From Rhizophagus sp. LPA8_4_AMF (Eukaryota > Glomeromycota > Glomeromycetes > Glomerales > Glomeraceae): DNA of 45,497 nt. Position 1 is the stretch's first letter; each line of letters opens with the position of its first letter. The position numbers and the translations under genes were made by a program. Positions 1 through 11,290 of the stretch are shown here, one piece after another. The stretch is from positions 1 to 45,497 of the forward strand of contig JADRCO010000176.1 of assembly GCA_021464525.1 (NCBI GenBank), given 5' to 3'. The notes beneath the pieces were generated by a model. That model saw only the letters and a list, made by a program, of their open reading frames with translations, was not told the DNA's origin and ran no database searches.

Positions 1-106
1 AAAAAAAAAAAAAAAAAAAAAAAAAAAAGAAAAAAGGAATATTAAAAAACTAAATAAAATTGTATAAATTGAATATAAATAAATAAATAAATAAATAATA
101 AATTAC

Positions 107-492
107 CTTATGGTTCGATCTTCAAGACATTTCTTGCAACAACGTACGAGGAAAGCCCAATAAATTTTTCTAATTCTTGGTTTTCCACAAAATTGACAAC
201 CACGTTCAGAAATAAATTTAACGTATTGAAGTTCGGTCATACCTTCAGGAGGAGGCATTTGAACGAAAGGTAAAAATTTGATACGAGAATTTTTCCAAAT
301 TTCTTTCGTGGTAAAAGAATCAGTAGAACAAAGATAACCATGAAATTGTTTACAAACGCGTGCAAGAGAGATGAGATCGATGGGTGGTAAATATTGACAA
401 ATGTTTATAAAAATTTCAGGTGGAATTCTCGATGCAATACTCATAACAGATGATTTAGAATTGTAAGAATTGTAATATTCGTATTCCATCAT
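107..492 (-). CDS. F-box protein, first exon (gene continues beyond window start)
   Basis: The exon encodes about 128 residues. Residues 23-56 match an F-box: an IPPEI start, then LPPIDLISLARVCKQFH. F-box proteins normally bind Skp1 and present substrates to SCF ubiquitin ligases. Residues 99-122 hold a CxxC and a later RCCKKC (C99, C102, C118/C119, C122), a possible zinc site seen in fungal F-box proteins. ATG at 492; Met2 at 489 is equally usable. Read straight through, the frame stops at 103-105. The sequence ATAAG|GTAATT instead gives a good splice donor at 106/105, so the exon probably ends at 107 in phase 2 and the intron runs through the A/T-rich edge. No LRR or substrate domain is visible because the 3' part lies outside the window. 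The F-box call is firm; the intron is an inference. Confidence 0.75.
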
Positions 493-604
493 TTTTAATT
501 TTTTTTAAAAAAAATGAAATTTTTTTTTTTGTTTTAAAAAAATTTAGTCGTATATATATATATATGAAAAATATATTTCTTTTTTTTTTTCTTTTAATAA
601 TAAT

Positions 605-635
<31 letters not shown>

Positions 636-655
636 TTTTTTTTTTTTTTAAAAAA

Positions 656-705
<50 letters not shown>

Positions 706-3143
706 AAATATTATTCTCTTTTTTTAAAAAAATTTTTTTTCTTTGAAGGGAAAAAGATTTTAGCAGAGTATTTATATTGTTTTTTTTTATTAATTCTCTT
801 AAAGTCTAAACATGGAATACTTTTATGATTGACTTCTACAGTTATACTGTGACTACTGTGTCGCAAATACACGTTATTGTTAAAACAGTTTTAGCACATT
901 TACTCCAGAATATCGGATCCTCCAAATCTAAATTGTTTTTGAATAAACTTTTTACAATAGAAATGAGAAATTTCATTGTCGGAAAAATTTTGAAAAAAAA
1001 AAGTTTGATGGGTTTGTCTTTGTGTATATATTATAAAACCGGTTTGAAATACAACATTGATGGTCAAAAAAAAAAAAACCATTCTTACTATTGTTATTGA
1101 ATTTATTGAATTAAACAACGTTTCACCCTTATTTATATGATCATATGCATCGGCGTGATAAATTATTTCTATATTAGAAATTTTAAGTAACTTAATAAGG
1201 CAATTTTTTTTTTCATATCCCAATAAAGTATTTAGGGGGGGAGAAGAAACCTTTTTTTTTGTTGTTTGTTCGTTTTGTAAAATTATTTTGGATTGAATGG
1301 AAAAAAAAAAAATTCAATATTTTCTTAAATGAAAAATAACAATGATTTTCCGGTACCACTATTTCGAAACCTTTGTGAAAAAAAGTTCCTGGAATTTTTT
1401 TTTTTTTGGACACCAATTTGGAAATTTTACATTGATTGAATAGAATTATGTTTCATTTAAAACAAAGGACGACTTTCTCTTTGGATTTTTAATCTCGTTT
1501 TAAAATTTGTTACAAATCCAAATTTTTTACAACTTTGGATTCGGTTTCAATACTGTGGCGAATAATTATATTATAATTAACTTATATGTACATAATGTAC
1601 AAAAAATGAAATTTTTGGTTTTTAAACTAAATTTGGATACAAACGTTCAAAAAGTGGCGGTCTGGCTGAAAAAATTAGGATGAAAAGTATGAAATGATTT
1701 GATTTCTTAATAAAACCATTTCAATCATTTTTTCTCAATTATGAATCTTTTAATTCGTTAATGAATTTCTTTATGGAATGAATAAAGAAGATAAAGTATG
1801 AAAAGTATGAGTATATGAGTATTTATGAGTATGAGTTTTTATTAATACTGTACATGTATATACAATATTAATATTATTTATTATATATTATTATAATTAT
1901 AATTATAATAATATGTTATTTTTTATTATTATATAATTAGTATGTAATTATATGCAGGAGCTAAACTAATATCACATCCCTTTTGTATGATAATGTGATG
2001 ATTATATGATACATGTATATTATATATAACATAATTTATAGTACCGTAAATCCGAAATATTTCCTGTAAAGATTTGGTTAAGTAATTTTTTTAACCGTTT
2101 TAAAATCCTTTTTAACATTTAACCTTGATATGGTTTTATTTTTGACAAAAACGGATGTGTAAAAGAATTTATTTTAATTTGGTAATAAATTTATACGTAT
2201 AACAATAACCTCCTTACTTTTAATTCCGAATATATTTTAAACAATTGATTTTTGCTTTCCTCTGACAAATTAAGGATCATATTATAATTATTATGTTTAT
2301 CTCTTACTTTCTTATCTAATAATTTGGAATTATTTAACAATTGATATAATTTGATGCATGTTATGGAAGTTTTGGCTAGAGTCTAAACGTCACTTACTAT
2401 TTACGTTTTTGAATTCCGATTTTTAATAATAATTCCGATTTTAATAATAATTCCGATTTTAATAATAACAATTGTTATCTGAAATAATAATAATAATAAT
2501 ATATAAAAAAATAATTAATTATTATTAAATTGTTTTTAATAATTAACCGAATGAGGGCACAGTAATTAAAATAAATACAAATGCGTAATTATTTATTCAT
2601 TATATCATATAAAGTATTATTTTTTTTCTTTAATCCCTATAAAATTACACATCAATTACATTCGTTCATTACGATTTTCAAGAATGAATAAATCCAATAT
2701 CTATATAAATATACCATGAAAATCCAAAAAAAAAAAAAAAATCACTACGCAAATACCAAATATCTAATAAATAAACTAAATGAAAAAAAAAAAAATAAAA
2801 AAAAATGTAATTTGGTAATTTTGTAATAATTTTGTAACTGTGTAATTTTTTTAATTTTTTAATTTTTATAAAATTTATAATTTTAAAAATTTTTGTAATT
2901 TTGTAATTTTTATAATTTTGTTATTTTTCTTCCAAATAACCATATGGTAACCCTTAACGCTTGAAAATTAAGTAATAGTTATAAAAAATATTCTTCATAA
3001 AAAAAATGATTAGAAATACTTGATCTACAATGTTCTTTCTTCGTTGATTACTTGTTTACCACTTGTTTACCTGTTTCCAACTTTGCTAGTCGTCCCATTT
3101 TCACAAACCTTAAATTATTTATACATAATGATGATAAATTATG
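493..3143. other. Intergenic, A/T homopolymers and short tandem repeats, no gene seen
   Basis: Alternating A and T runs lie at 605-705. The short ORFs here encode mainly Lys/Phe or low-complexity residues and show no domain. Three 18-bp units of the type TTCCGATTTTAATAATAA lie at 2413-2468, followed by an AAT microsatellite near 2482-2505. A TTTTGTAA-rich simple repeat occupies about 2810-2930. I see no RNA gene. Confidence 0.6.
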
Positions 3144-4003
3144 TTATTTCTCAAAATTCCATGCTGATTCATCGGAAACACTTCTTAATAAGGTAACTAC
3201 TTCTATCACAGTTGAATAATTACTTTCAAATTGAGGAATAAGGGCGAAAGAAAATAACCACCCAATACATGATAAAGCCATGATATGTACAATTGCACGA
3301 GCATAATCAAAATCAAGAATATATAATATAGTATGAAAAATTCGAAGTATTGTATATATGACGGAAAAGCTATAAATAAAATAAAAAAATTTATTTAATT
3401 ATTTTAATTATTTTAATCATAATATTTTTAAATTATATTAAATTATCCAAACCTTGTCCTATATGTTGAAGGTACTTTATTTAATGTTGCAACAATTACT
3501 GCTGTAAAAAATACTATGAGAAAATAAATTAGATATAAAATTCGATTTTAAGGATATATTTACAAAAACAAAAAATGTGTTAACTACCAGGAGAATTTTC
3601 TAATGCAACTTGATGTGCCGCTGCCACTCTACCTAATGCGCCTTTTAACATTGATTTATAAAGTCTCGGTTCCTATCATGTAAAGAAAATAATAAGCTTG
3701 TGTTATGGTCCCACATCACTTTATATATATATTTATTTTAATACAAACATTATTATCATATCCATCTTTTAAACCGGCAGATTGAGCTAATACACTTAAA
3801 GATGCAGTTATTACATACGTCCAAACAAACATGACGCCAATCATAACAAATGGTACGTCTTTTCGTAAAAAAAAGTAATGTAAAATTGGAAGAACAAAGT
3901 CTTCAACAAGTTGTAACTGTTGTATCGCGGCTGTAGCCAAGAAACAAACAGGTGAGAAAAGAATTAAGGCCAAAGTGACGTCTTTCGGTGAAAGTTTCGT
4001 CAT
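3144..4003 (-). CDS. MAPEG-like integral membrane protein, four exons
   Basis: Exons (minus strand) are 4003-3749, 3672-3588, 3501-3453 and 3369-3144, total 615 nt, 204 residues. Each junction has GT/AG ends and the frame is kept throughout. Exon 1 has two hydrophobic segments (about residues 8-30 and 50-74) and ends GYDNN. Exon 2 continues EPRLYKSMLKGALGRV and then AAAHQVALENSP (residues 102-113). The DN..PR and AHQ.ALEN.P motifs are typical of the MAPEG superfamily of small membrane enzymes in glutathione and eicosanoid metabolism. Exon 4 gives one or two further hydrophobic segments. At about 204 residues it is longer than bacterial MAPEG proteins. The start MTKLS was chosen because the upstream in-frame stretch is low-complexity and looks like 5' UTR. 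Exon 3 has two alternative acceptors. The family call rests on motifs; the enzyme activity is unknown. Confidence 0.65.
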
Positions 4004-5569
4004 ATTTGACCTCTTTCTTCTACTCGGTCTAGAATTTCTCGTTGATTGCTGCACTTTGATTGTTTTAATTTTTGAAAGGAGGAAAGAAAATTTAATTTCT
4101 TTACAAAAAAATTTTATAATAATAATAAAATAATATAATTTTTCTTGTAAAAAAATCAAGAATAATGAGAAATAATTATTTAAAGGGTTAAGCGGAAAGA
4201 AAGTGAGAGGAATATCACTGTGGATGGAAAAAAACAAACAAATCATTTAAAAAAGGGTTCACAAACTTTATATATACTTGGTATGGGAACTATGGGAACG
4301 CAACTAAAATTAATGCAGCAGGTCATACCAAATTTATGAGGATCTTTTCAGTTTAAGGAAAAGCAATAGAACTAAATTGTCAGTAGTTAGTACCCCAGTA
4401 GAAATTATACACGGGTACTTGAATATTTTCAATTCTTAGTAATTGAAATAAAGTCAAATTGTCAAATTTATCAATCATCAGTTCGGGATATTTTATTAAT
4501 GTTCTTATATATTTTTTCACGTGAATTATTTCAATGTTCGTAAAACCATGTGACTGCTAAGCAATAATAGATAAGATTATTTCAAATATTAACTTTTTAT
4601 TTTCTCATGGCTTTTGAGCGGGCGATTCTCGTGGCTTGGCTAGTGTCATAATTATTTTTGTTTTTTAAAAAAATGGAAAAATACAAATAACATTTGCGCT
4701 TTATAAAAGTACTTACACAAGCTAGCATTTAATTAAAAAATATCACATTTTTATATTGGAATCGGAACATTAGAGATTATGATCTAATTTTGATGAGAGA
4801 TGAAAAATCTTTAATTTAAATGACAATAAAAATCTTAATAACAATAACAATGAACGTTTTCTATTTAACAGAAAATACAATTACATAATGGCAACATCGT
4901 TCTCTCCAAAAAAAATATCTTGTTAGTTAAATGATTCACATCGTTTACTTTTAATTATCGCCGTGGTAGGCCAGCTAATGCAAGTAAATCTTAGAACCTC
5001 CCAAAAAAAACTTTAAATTACCTACATTACTCTATTAGGGCCGAAGTAAACATGCATGAAATAATGATTACAATTATGCATATTGCAGATCTGCTTTCAT
5101 GCACTGTAAAGTCATAAGCTCATGATTGGTGCAAAGAACATTGAATAATTGAAAATTCATTCAAGATGCGCAATTTATCAAGTAGATTCTACGTAATCAT
5201 GAAATATGTACAATTTCATTGAAATGATTCACATAAATATGGATTACCCTATTTGGTTGGTTATATAAGAAAATCATAAATCAAATAAATATGTTTGGTG
5301 CATAAAAACTTATAGTATTTGATAAACAAGATTACGTAGCTGCCATTAAAATTTCTTAAATTAATAATATGCTTAAAAAGGTTAAAAAAGTTAAATTAGG
5401 ATTCTTGAATGAGGAGTGGAAACTGCATTTATAACATTTATAATGTTAACGCAACGAAAATAGTTTGAATTATATGAATTTGAATTATATGAATTATAAT
5501 CTTATATGTATGGTAAACCATATACAAAAGCTATCGATATGTTGTGTAATTTAGAAATATTATGTGGAA

Positions 5570-5656
5570 GATGAATTTTGGAATTTTATCGATGAAATTT
5601 AGAATTTTACCGATGAAATTTTGGAATTTTAACGAAGATGAATTTAGGAATTTTAA
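5570..5656. repeat. Short tandem repeat, about four units of 21-26 bp
   Basis: The units follow the consensus GATGAAATTTxGGAATTTTA with A/T drift and small length changes. They are not in a coding frame. Confidence 0.7.
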
Positions 5657-5925
5657 CATTATAAAAATATTTCTCTTAAAATTATAGAAGGAACTATGTT
5701 TGAAAATATTGAATTAATGCAATGAATAGTTGTCGAGATAATGATTCTCAAAAAAGGCCTGAATTAAAATTTAATTTGGTGTGTAGAAAAAGATGTGGTA
5801 ATTATAATTTAATTTTACTTTATTATACTTTTTTTTTCTATATAACTAATGCTTTAAGATTTTACAATTTTACATTTAATCCTAGATAACAATTCTGTGC
5901 CACGGGTGGCGACTAGGTGGCAAAC

Positions 5926-6045
5926 TTGCAACCGGTTTAAACAGGTTTAAAATCATTTTAGTCATTGGATAGTTTCGATCTGGGTGTTTAACCAAAAAAC
6001 CGGTTAAATCCAAGTTTAAAACTGGGTTTTGGCGTACAGTAAGTA
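5926..6045. repeat. CCGGTTTAAA-rich dispersed repeat
   Basis: The words AACCGGTTTAAAC, GGTTTAAA and AACCGGTTAAA occur here in both orientations. The same vocabulary returns at 45378-45480 at the other end of the window. It may be a diverged foldback or MITE-like element; no clear ends are visible. Confidence 0.4.
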
Positions 6046-6136
6046 CATCAAATTCAAAACTTCTTCACTTGGACTTTTTAAAAATATCGTTTAAAAATAT
6101 CGTTTTTTCATCAACTAATTCACCGAAATTTGTACA

Positions 6137-6681
6137 ATGAAGATTGTAATTTTTTTTATTTTTTTTATTTTATTTTCTCCAAAAATTGTTTCATCTTGGA
6201 ATGAAAAAGAGGTAAATTTTGTGATAATCAAATATTTTTGAATTCAATTTTATTTCTTTAATTAATTATATTAAAATAGCACTCGCAGTTAAAAGACGTT
6301 TTACTAGAAGCTTCCATGGAACTTGACTTATTTATTGAAAAATTTTCTTCCTTCATTATTGACAATATATTATCCGATATCAGAACTTTTACTGGTTCTA
6401 ATAAGATTATAATCGAATTCCATCAAAATCATTCTTTGAAAGTTGAGAAAATAAGTGATTATGAAGTTTATGATACTGAAATAGAAGGATTGTATACTAA
6501 AAATCAATTTAATATTCTTAAAGAATTTCATAATGATATTGGAAATTATTTGATAAAAAATTTAACAGGATCAAGATTAACATGGAATGTTATTGTATAC
6601 AAGAAATATATTACTGTTGAAATAACTTATAATATTGATTATAACGCAATTAAAATGTTCTCCAAGAAACTTGATGATTAG
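6137..6681 (+). CDS. Small predicted secreted protein, member 1 of a local three-gene family
   Basis: Exon 1 is 6137-6211 (25 codons) with donor GTAAAT; exon 2 is 6280-6681 after acceptor TAAAATAG. The protein is 158 residues. Exon 1 begins MKIVIFFIFFILFSP, a strongly hydrophobic core after one Lys, ending VVSS-like as IVSSW; this is a plausible cleaved signal peptide. Exon 2 carries the family body: a SMELDLFIEKFSSF segment, then EFHNDIGNYL, TWNV and ITYNIDYNAIKMFSKK near the C terminus. No Pfam-type domain is recognised. An ATG inside exon 2 at 6316 would give a shorter 121-residue product, but the upstream exon splices in frame and matches the exon structure of its two neighbours. An alternative acceptor 9 nt downstream (after CTCGCAG) also keeps the frame. 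Function unknown. Confidence 0.65.
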
Positions 6682-6889
6682 TATGAAAATACATTCTAAA
6701 AGAGATTATGTATGTCATTGTAAAATATCAAAATGATTATAATTAGTTTCTCGTCCAATAAAAGTCGCTATAAACGGTATCAAACCAACCATTCGAGGGA
6801 TGGTGAATACGAAATTGATAAATAGATCCAATTTTCAAGTGAAAATTTTCACACGTTTTCTTTTTTTTTTATTTTCTCAAAAGGAAAAT

Positions 6890-7345
6890 ATGTCAACAAC
6901 TGAGGTAGGAATTATTTTTTTTTCCATAAGGACAAAAAAAGTTATATTCATCCGTCCGTCTAAAATACTTGATTGATATTTAAAATTTAAATAGATCGAA
7001 GCCAATATACAAAAAGCATCCGTACAACTTGATCTGCTTATTGAAAATTTTTCTTCCTTTTTATCAAATGGGATATTATCTAATATCCAAAATTTAACTC
7101 CGCCTGAAAAAATCGTAATCATATTCGAACAAGGTCGTTGTAATCAGCAGGGCTTATATGTCAGTTGTGGATTTAATATTCTCAAAATATTTCATAATGA
7201 AATTGGAAAATATTTGAAGAGAAAATTTGAACATGTAGGATTAAAATGGAATGTTTATATTGAACCATCAACTATTAATGTAGAAATAATTTATCACATT
7301 GATTTTAGCGCAGTTATAAAGTATTCAAAGAAATTGATGAATTAA
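6890..7345 (+). CDS. Small protein, member 2 of the local three-gene family
   Basis: Exon 1 is 6890-6904 (MSTTE) with donor GTAGGA; exon 2 is 6995-7345 after acceptor AAATAG. The protein is 121 residues. Exon 2 starts IEANIQKASVQLDLLIENFSS, then has IFHNEIGKYLKRKFE, LKWNV, IIYHIDFSAVIKYSKK. Relative to members 1 and 3 it has lost about ten residues in the middle, where CNQQGLY replaces a longer charged segment. No ATG lies early in exon 2, so single-exon ORF calling misses it. There is no signal peptide. It is a close paralogue by motif order and intron position. Function unknown; it could also be a drifting copy. Confidence 0.6.
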
Positions 7346-7493
7346 GGAGTATTGGACAGTATATATGAAAAAATATGCACAAAAGTCCTATTATATATAA
7401 CCAATAAATTCTAAATAATTTTGATGTTAGAAAGTTTAATAATTATGAAAACTAGATTGAAATTTAATGATTTCATTCTAGAGAACGTACTTT

Positions 7494-7735
7494 ATGCTAA
7501 ATTATTTAAAAGAATCTGGCTCTGAAATTATTATCTTAGGACTTACGCGTCAACTCGACCCCTATAAGAGGACAATTAAAAGTTACAGCAATTGGTCATG
7601 TATACTTTAAAACGAAGCAACGAATTAAAATTAAAGCTTTGACTTTAATTTACTATGATGATATTATGATAAAATCTTCGATTGTAAGACGAATTCATGA
7701 TTTAATTTTAATAGTACTACTGTTTCACATAATAT
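7494..7735 (+). pseudogene. Possible arrestin-like N-terminal fragment, frameshifted
   Basis: From ATG 7494 the frame reads MLNYLKESGSEIIILG, then loses sense near 7550. A shifted frame continues TPIRGQLKVTAIGHVYF and then KTKQRIKIKALTLIYYDD to about 7700. A strand with (I/L)RGQL followed by a basic segment and KIKALTLIYY resembles the first beta-strands of arrestin-like domains. No downstream remainder was found. The coding origin is likely; the family name is a weak inference. Confidence 0.35.
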
Positions 7736-7790
7736 GTAAGTAAATTTATTCAAATTTACATAAAACTATATAAATTTGTATTTTTATATA

Positions 7791-7830
7791 ATGGATTGTA
7801 ACGCATTTAGAAAGTATTTGGTGATGAATC
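7791..7830 (+). pseudogene. Possible scrap of the small-protein family C-terminus
   Basis: ATGGATTGTAACGCATTT followed by AGAAAGTATTTG reads MDCNAFRKYL. It resembles the DYNAIRKYSKK ending shared by the genes at 6137 and 8177. Nothing upstream matches the rest of that family. The match is short and may be chance. Confidence 0.25.
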
Positions 7831-8176
7831 TTATTTCTACGGGTAAAAGTGATTATAATGTTTCTCTCTCAGATAAAAAACTGTTCTATGTAGAAAGAAG
7901 CGATGGTCAAATTTTCTCACGTTTTTTCTTAAAATATGAAAAAATCATTTTTTTCTAAATAAAAAATATATTATTTCATCTTTACACAGTCCAAATTCCA
8001 ATCATTTCCATTATTGTACTAATAATAAGAGTTCTTGTCCAAAAATTAGGGCATGGTGATTTAATTATTCTACGATTTAGCTAAAAATAGATAGGTTGTC
8101 TTATCGCTTTGATATTTTTAAAAATATGCTATATATACGTGTATATATTTTTTTCAAAAAAAAAAAGAAAAGAAAA

Positions 8177-8658
8177 ATGCCATCCTCAAATGCAAAGGTA
8201 AGTTTTTTAATGTTTTTTTACATATCTTTGAAATTCATTCAAATGACTGAAAATTAAAATAGAATCCACAAATCGAAGCCGCTATGCAAGAAGGGTCCGT
8301 GAGACTTGATTCACTTATTGAAACATTTTCATCATTATTAGCAGAAAATATCAAAGCTCTTATTCCATCTGAAAATATTAAAGTTGAATTCAATAAATAT
8401 TATCGACAACCATCACTCACGATTAACGATGTTCAGATTGATAGTAGCGAATTCGATTTGTACTCTAAAAATGGATATTATATTATCAAAGAATTTCATA
8501 CTGAAATTGGGAATTACTTAAAAGAAAAATTTGAAGGATTGGTATGGAATGTTAATATACATCCAGCAATTGCTCATATAGAAATGATTTATAATATTGA
8601 TTATAACGCAATTAGAAAGTATTCAAAGAAAATTGGTGGCGCAGAATTAAATAATTGA
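8177..8658 (+). CDS. Small protein, member 3 of the local three-gene family
   Basis: Exon 1 is 8177-8197 (MPSSNAK) with a strong donor GTAAGT; exon 2 is 8263-8658 after acceptor AAAATAG. The protein is 138 residues. Exon 2 starts NPQIEAAMQEGSVRLDSLIE and ends with EFHTEIGNYLKEKFEGL, VWNV and MIYNIDYNAIRKYSKK before a short NN tail. An internal ATG at 8284 exists, but the upstream exon splices in frame at the position used by members 1 and 2. The N-terminus is hydrophilic, so this copy is predicted cytosolic, unlike member 1. No known domain recognised. Confidence 0.65.
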
Positions 8659-8731
8659 TTTTATTTTATTTACACTACATATTTTAATTTTATATCAAAC
8701 ATACAAATATAAATCCTTCAATAATAATAAC

Positions 8732-8734
<3 letters not shown>

Positions 8735-8773
<39 letters not shown>
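8735..8773. repeat. AAT trinucleotide microsatellite
   Basis: About a dozen uninterrupted TAA/AAT units lie just past the end of the third small gene, probably in its 3' flank. Confidence 0.9.
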
Positions 8774-8775
<2 letters not shown>

Positions 8776-10925
8776 TTTAAATGATAAGTGTCAACAAAAA
8801 TATGTAAGTAAAGATATTTGAAAATTTATTTGAATTTTTTCGTTATTATATTTCTTCATACGAATTATAATTACCAATTTCATTAGGTTTATTCCATTTT
8901 TTAATTTTTGGATATCTGATATGATACATTTCGAATAACACCATATGTTAAGTTGTATATCACATATTTGTAATGTAATAAATAGACCAGCAAAAAGATA
9001 TATTTACAGTATATCTCTATTGTAAGAGTGATAGCCTAAATATACAGTATATTAGAAAATAAAAAAATGTTTATATTAGCTTTATATATATAAGAATATT
9101 TGTTTTTTTGAGAAAATATATGTTTATGAAAATAGAAAAGAATTTAGAAGTAAGGAAATTATAAAATTTATAATCCTGATATCCCATAATTCTGATCAAA
9201 TAAATTGTAAAATTCAACAAATTCAAAATTCTAGTTAAAATCTTAACAAGACAGATGTTATATTAATGTTTTTTGAATTATATTAAATTATCTGATCAAA
9301 AATAATTTGCAAAAATTTTATTTTTTGGATATTAAAATAAAATAAGTAATATAAAATTTTATTATTAAATAGTTTTCTTTATTATTAATAATTATAATAA
9401 TTCTTTTTTTTTTATTAACTAAAGCCTTCTTTTTACTGGTTACTATTTACCATATATAATATAATATTTAATTTAAAAATCAATATTTTGTTGTTTTGTT
9501 ATTTTCTTTGTAATTCTTTAATCTTTAAATAAATACCAATAAACTTTAGCTATAGCCAAAACTTTTCTACTAATTATACCAAGCTTTTGCAATATTTTGT
9601 ATTTATGGAATTTTTGTTTCAATTAATAAATTATATATTAACATAACTGTGATAAAAATAAAAAAACTAAAGATATCAATATATTTTTCCTATTTATATA
9701 GTTATATTTAAACTACTAATCAGAAATTTTAATATATTAAAAGTACTTAGAATTTTCTATAATAAAAAGAATTCTAAAGCAAATAAATAATATAATATCA
9801 AACTATACTACTCATTATTATTATATCTAATAGTAAAATTTATATAATTGAATTTTTTATTATTCAAATTATTTCAAATAAAAAAACAGAAATATATAAT
9901 GTAATATATTAATAGATACTTATTTAAACTCAGTTAAAATAGTTATTAAAGATTGTAAGTTAACATTCTTTTTTACTACAAAATTAACAAATAAGTATTT
10001 ATAAATTTCCTTCAATTTACTTGTTATTATTAATGCATAAATAAAAGAAAAATTCTTAAATTTGTTGAATTAACAGGTGTATAAATAGTATATAATTGAT
10101 AAAATATTGCTAAAATAGTTTTAAAAGTACCATCCATCAACCAAAATAAAGCTTAAGATAAATATTAAATATTTGTTTTAATAGTAAATAATAAAATTCA
10201 ATTTGTACCAATTATTTGAAATATTTATTTCTCCAATATTTTGTGGTTGTGAAGGTATTTTTACTTTTCTAATATGATTAATTATTATTTTAAAATTATT
10301 GAAAAATAACATAATATATTAATATTTTGAATGATTTATAAATTTGTCTTTTGTTTATATATACTTATTATTGATTTATCCAATAGTTTTTGCAACTTTT
10401 ACTTTATTGGCTTGAAGTACTTGTAAATGTTAATATTCAACAAAGTCTTTAAACCATTATGAAATATTGTTATTGCTTAAACTTTAGTCCTTTACAATTT
10501 TTCTGTCCTTTTTTTTTACAGTATCAATAATATTTATCTCCTTTTATTCATTCTTTTTATTCATTCTTTTTCCATTAAATTTATCTTGTTATAGTACAAT
10601 TTAACAGTCTTTATTATTTATTTTTAAAATAAGTTTATTGATTAGAAAAAAAAATTTTTTTATTAAAAATATTAAAAAATATAATTGCGCATATATTATT
10701 GTATATGACGCAATATAATATATAATTTTATAATTTATTCTGTATTGTATTAGACGAAATTTTAATTTTTACATAAGATCTGAAGTTAAGGCCTTAAGAG
10801 TATTAATTGTCACGCGCCACTTCAAAAAATAAGAGCGCGATCAAACAAAAAAATTTTTTCGCGTCTGTGAATACTATCTAGTTAAGTAATTTTCACGATT
10901 TCAAAGTAGAAATAAATATCGCTAA
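8774..10925. other. Intergenic, very AT-rich, no gene seen
   Basis: No open frame of note and no domain-like translation. Base composition is close to pure A/T from about 9,000 to 10,780, then becomes GC-richer near 10,810 (GTCACGCGCCACTTC and GAGCGCGATC), leading into the duplicated element downstream. Confidence 0.5.
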
Positions 10926-11209
10926 CAGTACCCTACGTCCCTATGGTCTTTGACCTTTGGCCGATGCTTGGAGGAGTAGTGTCGCAGGATACATCGCTAT
11001 GACCTCGTTAATGACTGGCTCTTAGCGCCCACGCCTGGACCTCTCTTCCAGTGTACTTAACAATATCAGTATCCTACGTCCCTATGGTCTTTGCCCTTTG
11101 GCCGATGCTTGGAGGAGTAGTGTCGCAGGATATATCATTATGACTCGTTACATAGCTATTTTGTAATGGCTCTTAGTGCCAACGCCTGGACCTCTTTTCC
11201 AGTATACTA
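10926..11209. repeat. Imperfect tandem duplication of a GC-richer, hairpin-forming unit
   Basis: Unit 1 (10926-11058) and unit 2 (11067-11209) share CCTACGTCCCTATGGTCTTT, then CCTTTGGCCGATGCTTGG, AGGAGTAGTGTCGCAGGAT and later ACGCCTGGACCTC. Their spacing is 141 bp at the left and 151 bp at the right, from a 10-bp indel. Each unit has a short terminal hairpin, CTGGA...TCCAG, and unit 2 also TATCCT...AGGATA. Neither unit has a clear coding frame. It lies directly before the gene at 11291 and may be its 5' flank, a repeat-element fragment or a structured RNA; the sequence alone does not decide. Confidence 0.7.
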
Positions 11210-11290
11210 TATTGTTAACCGCGCAATAAAAATATTCGCTTTAATTATCTCCAGAACACTAACAGTACATCTTTTTTAGATTTGGAAGAT

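Larger units (their letters stand above)
4004..6136. other. Intergenic, no gene seen
   Basis: I see no convincing coding frame. Apart from the 5570-5656 repeat and the CCGGTT-rich element at 5926-6045, listed separately, the stretch is ordinary AT-rich sequence with scattered octamer-like words such as ATGCATGAAATAAT near 5052. Confidence 0.5.

Noticed and set aside
564-746. 60-residue plus-strand frame of Lys and Phe
   Set aside because: It is made entirely of A and T homopolymers and has no protein character.
825-1416. Overlapping small frames on both strands
   Set aside because: No domain, no splice support, and A/T-run composition.
6877-7122. Minus-strand 81-residue frame
   Set aside because: Antisense to exon 2 of the second small-family gene, which is supported by its paralogues.
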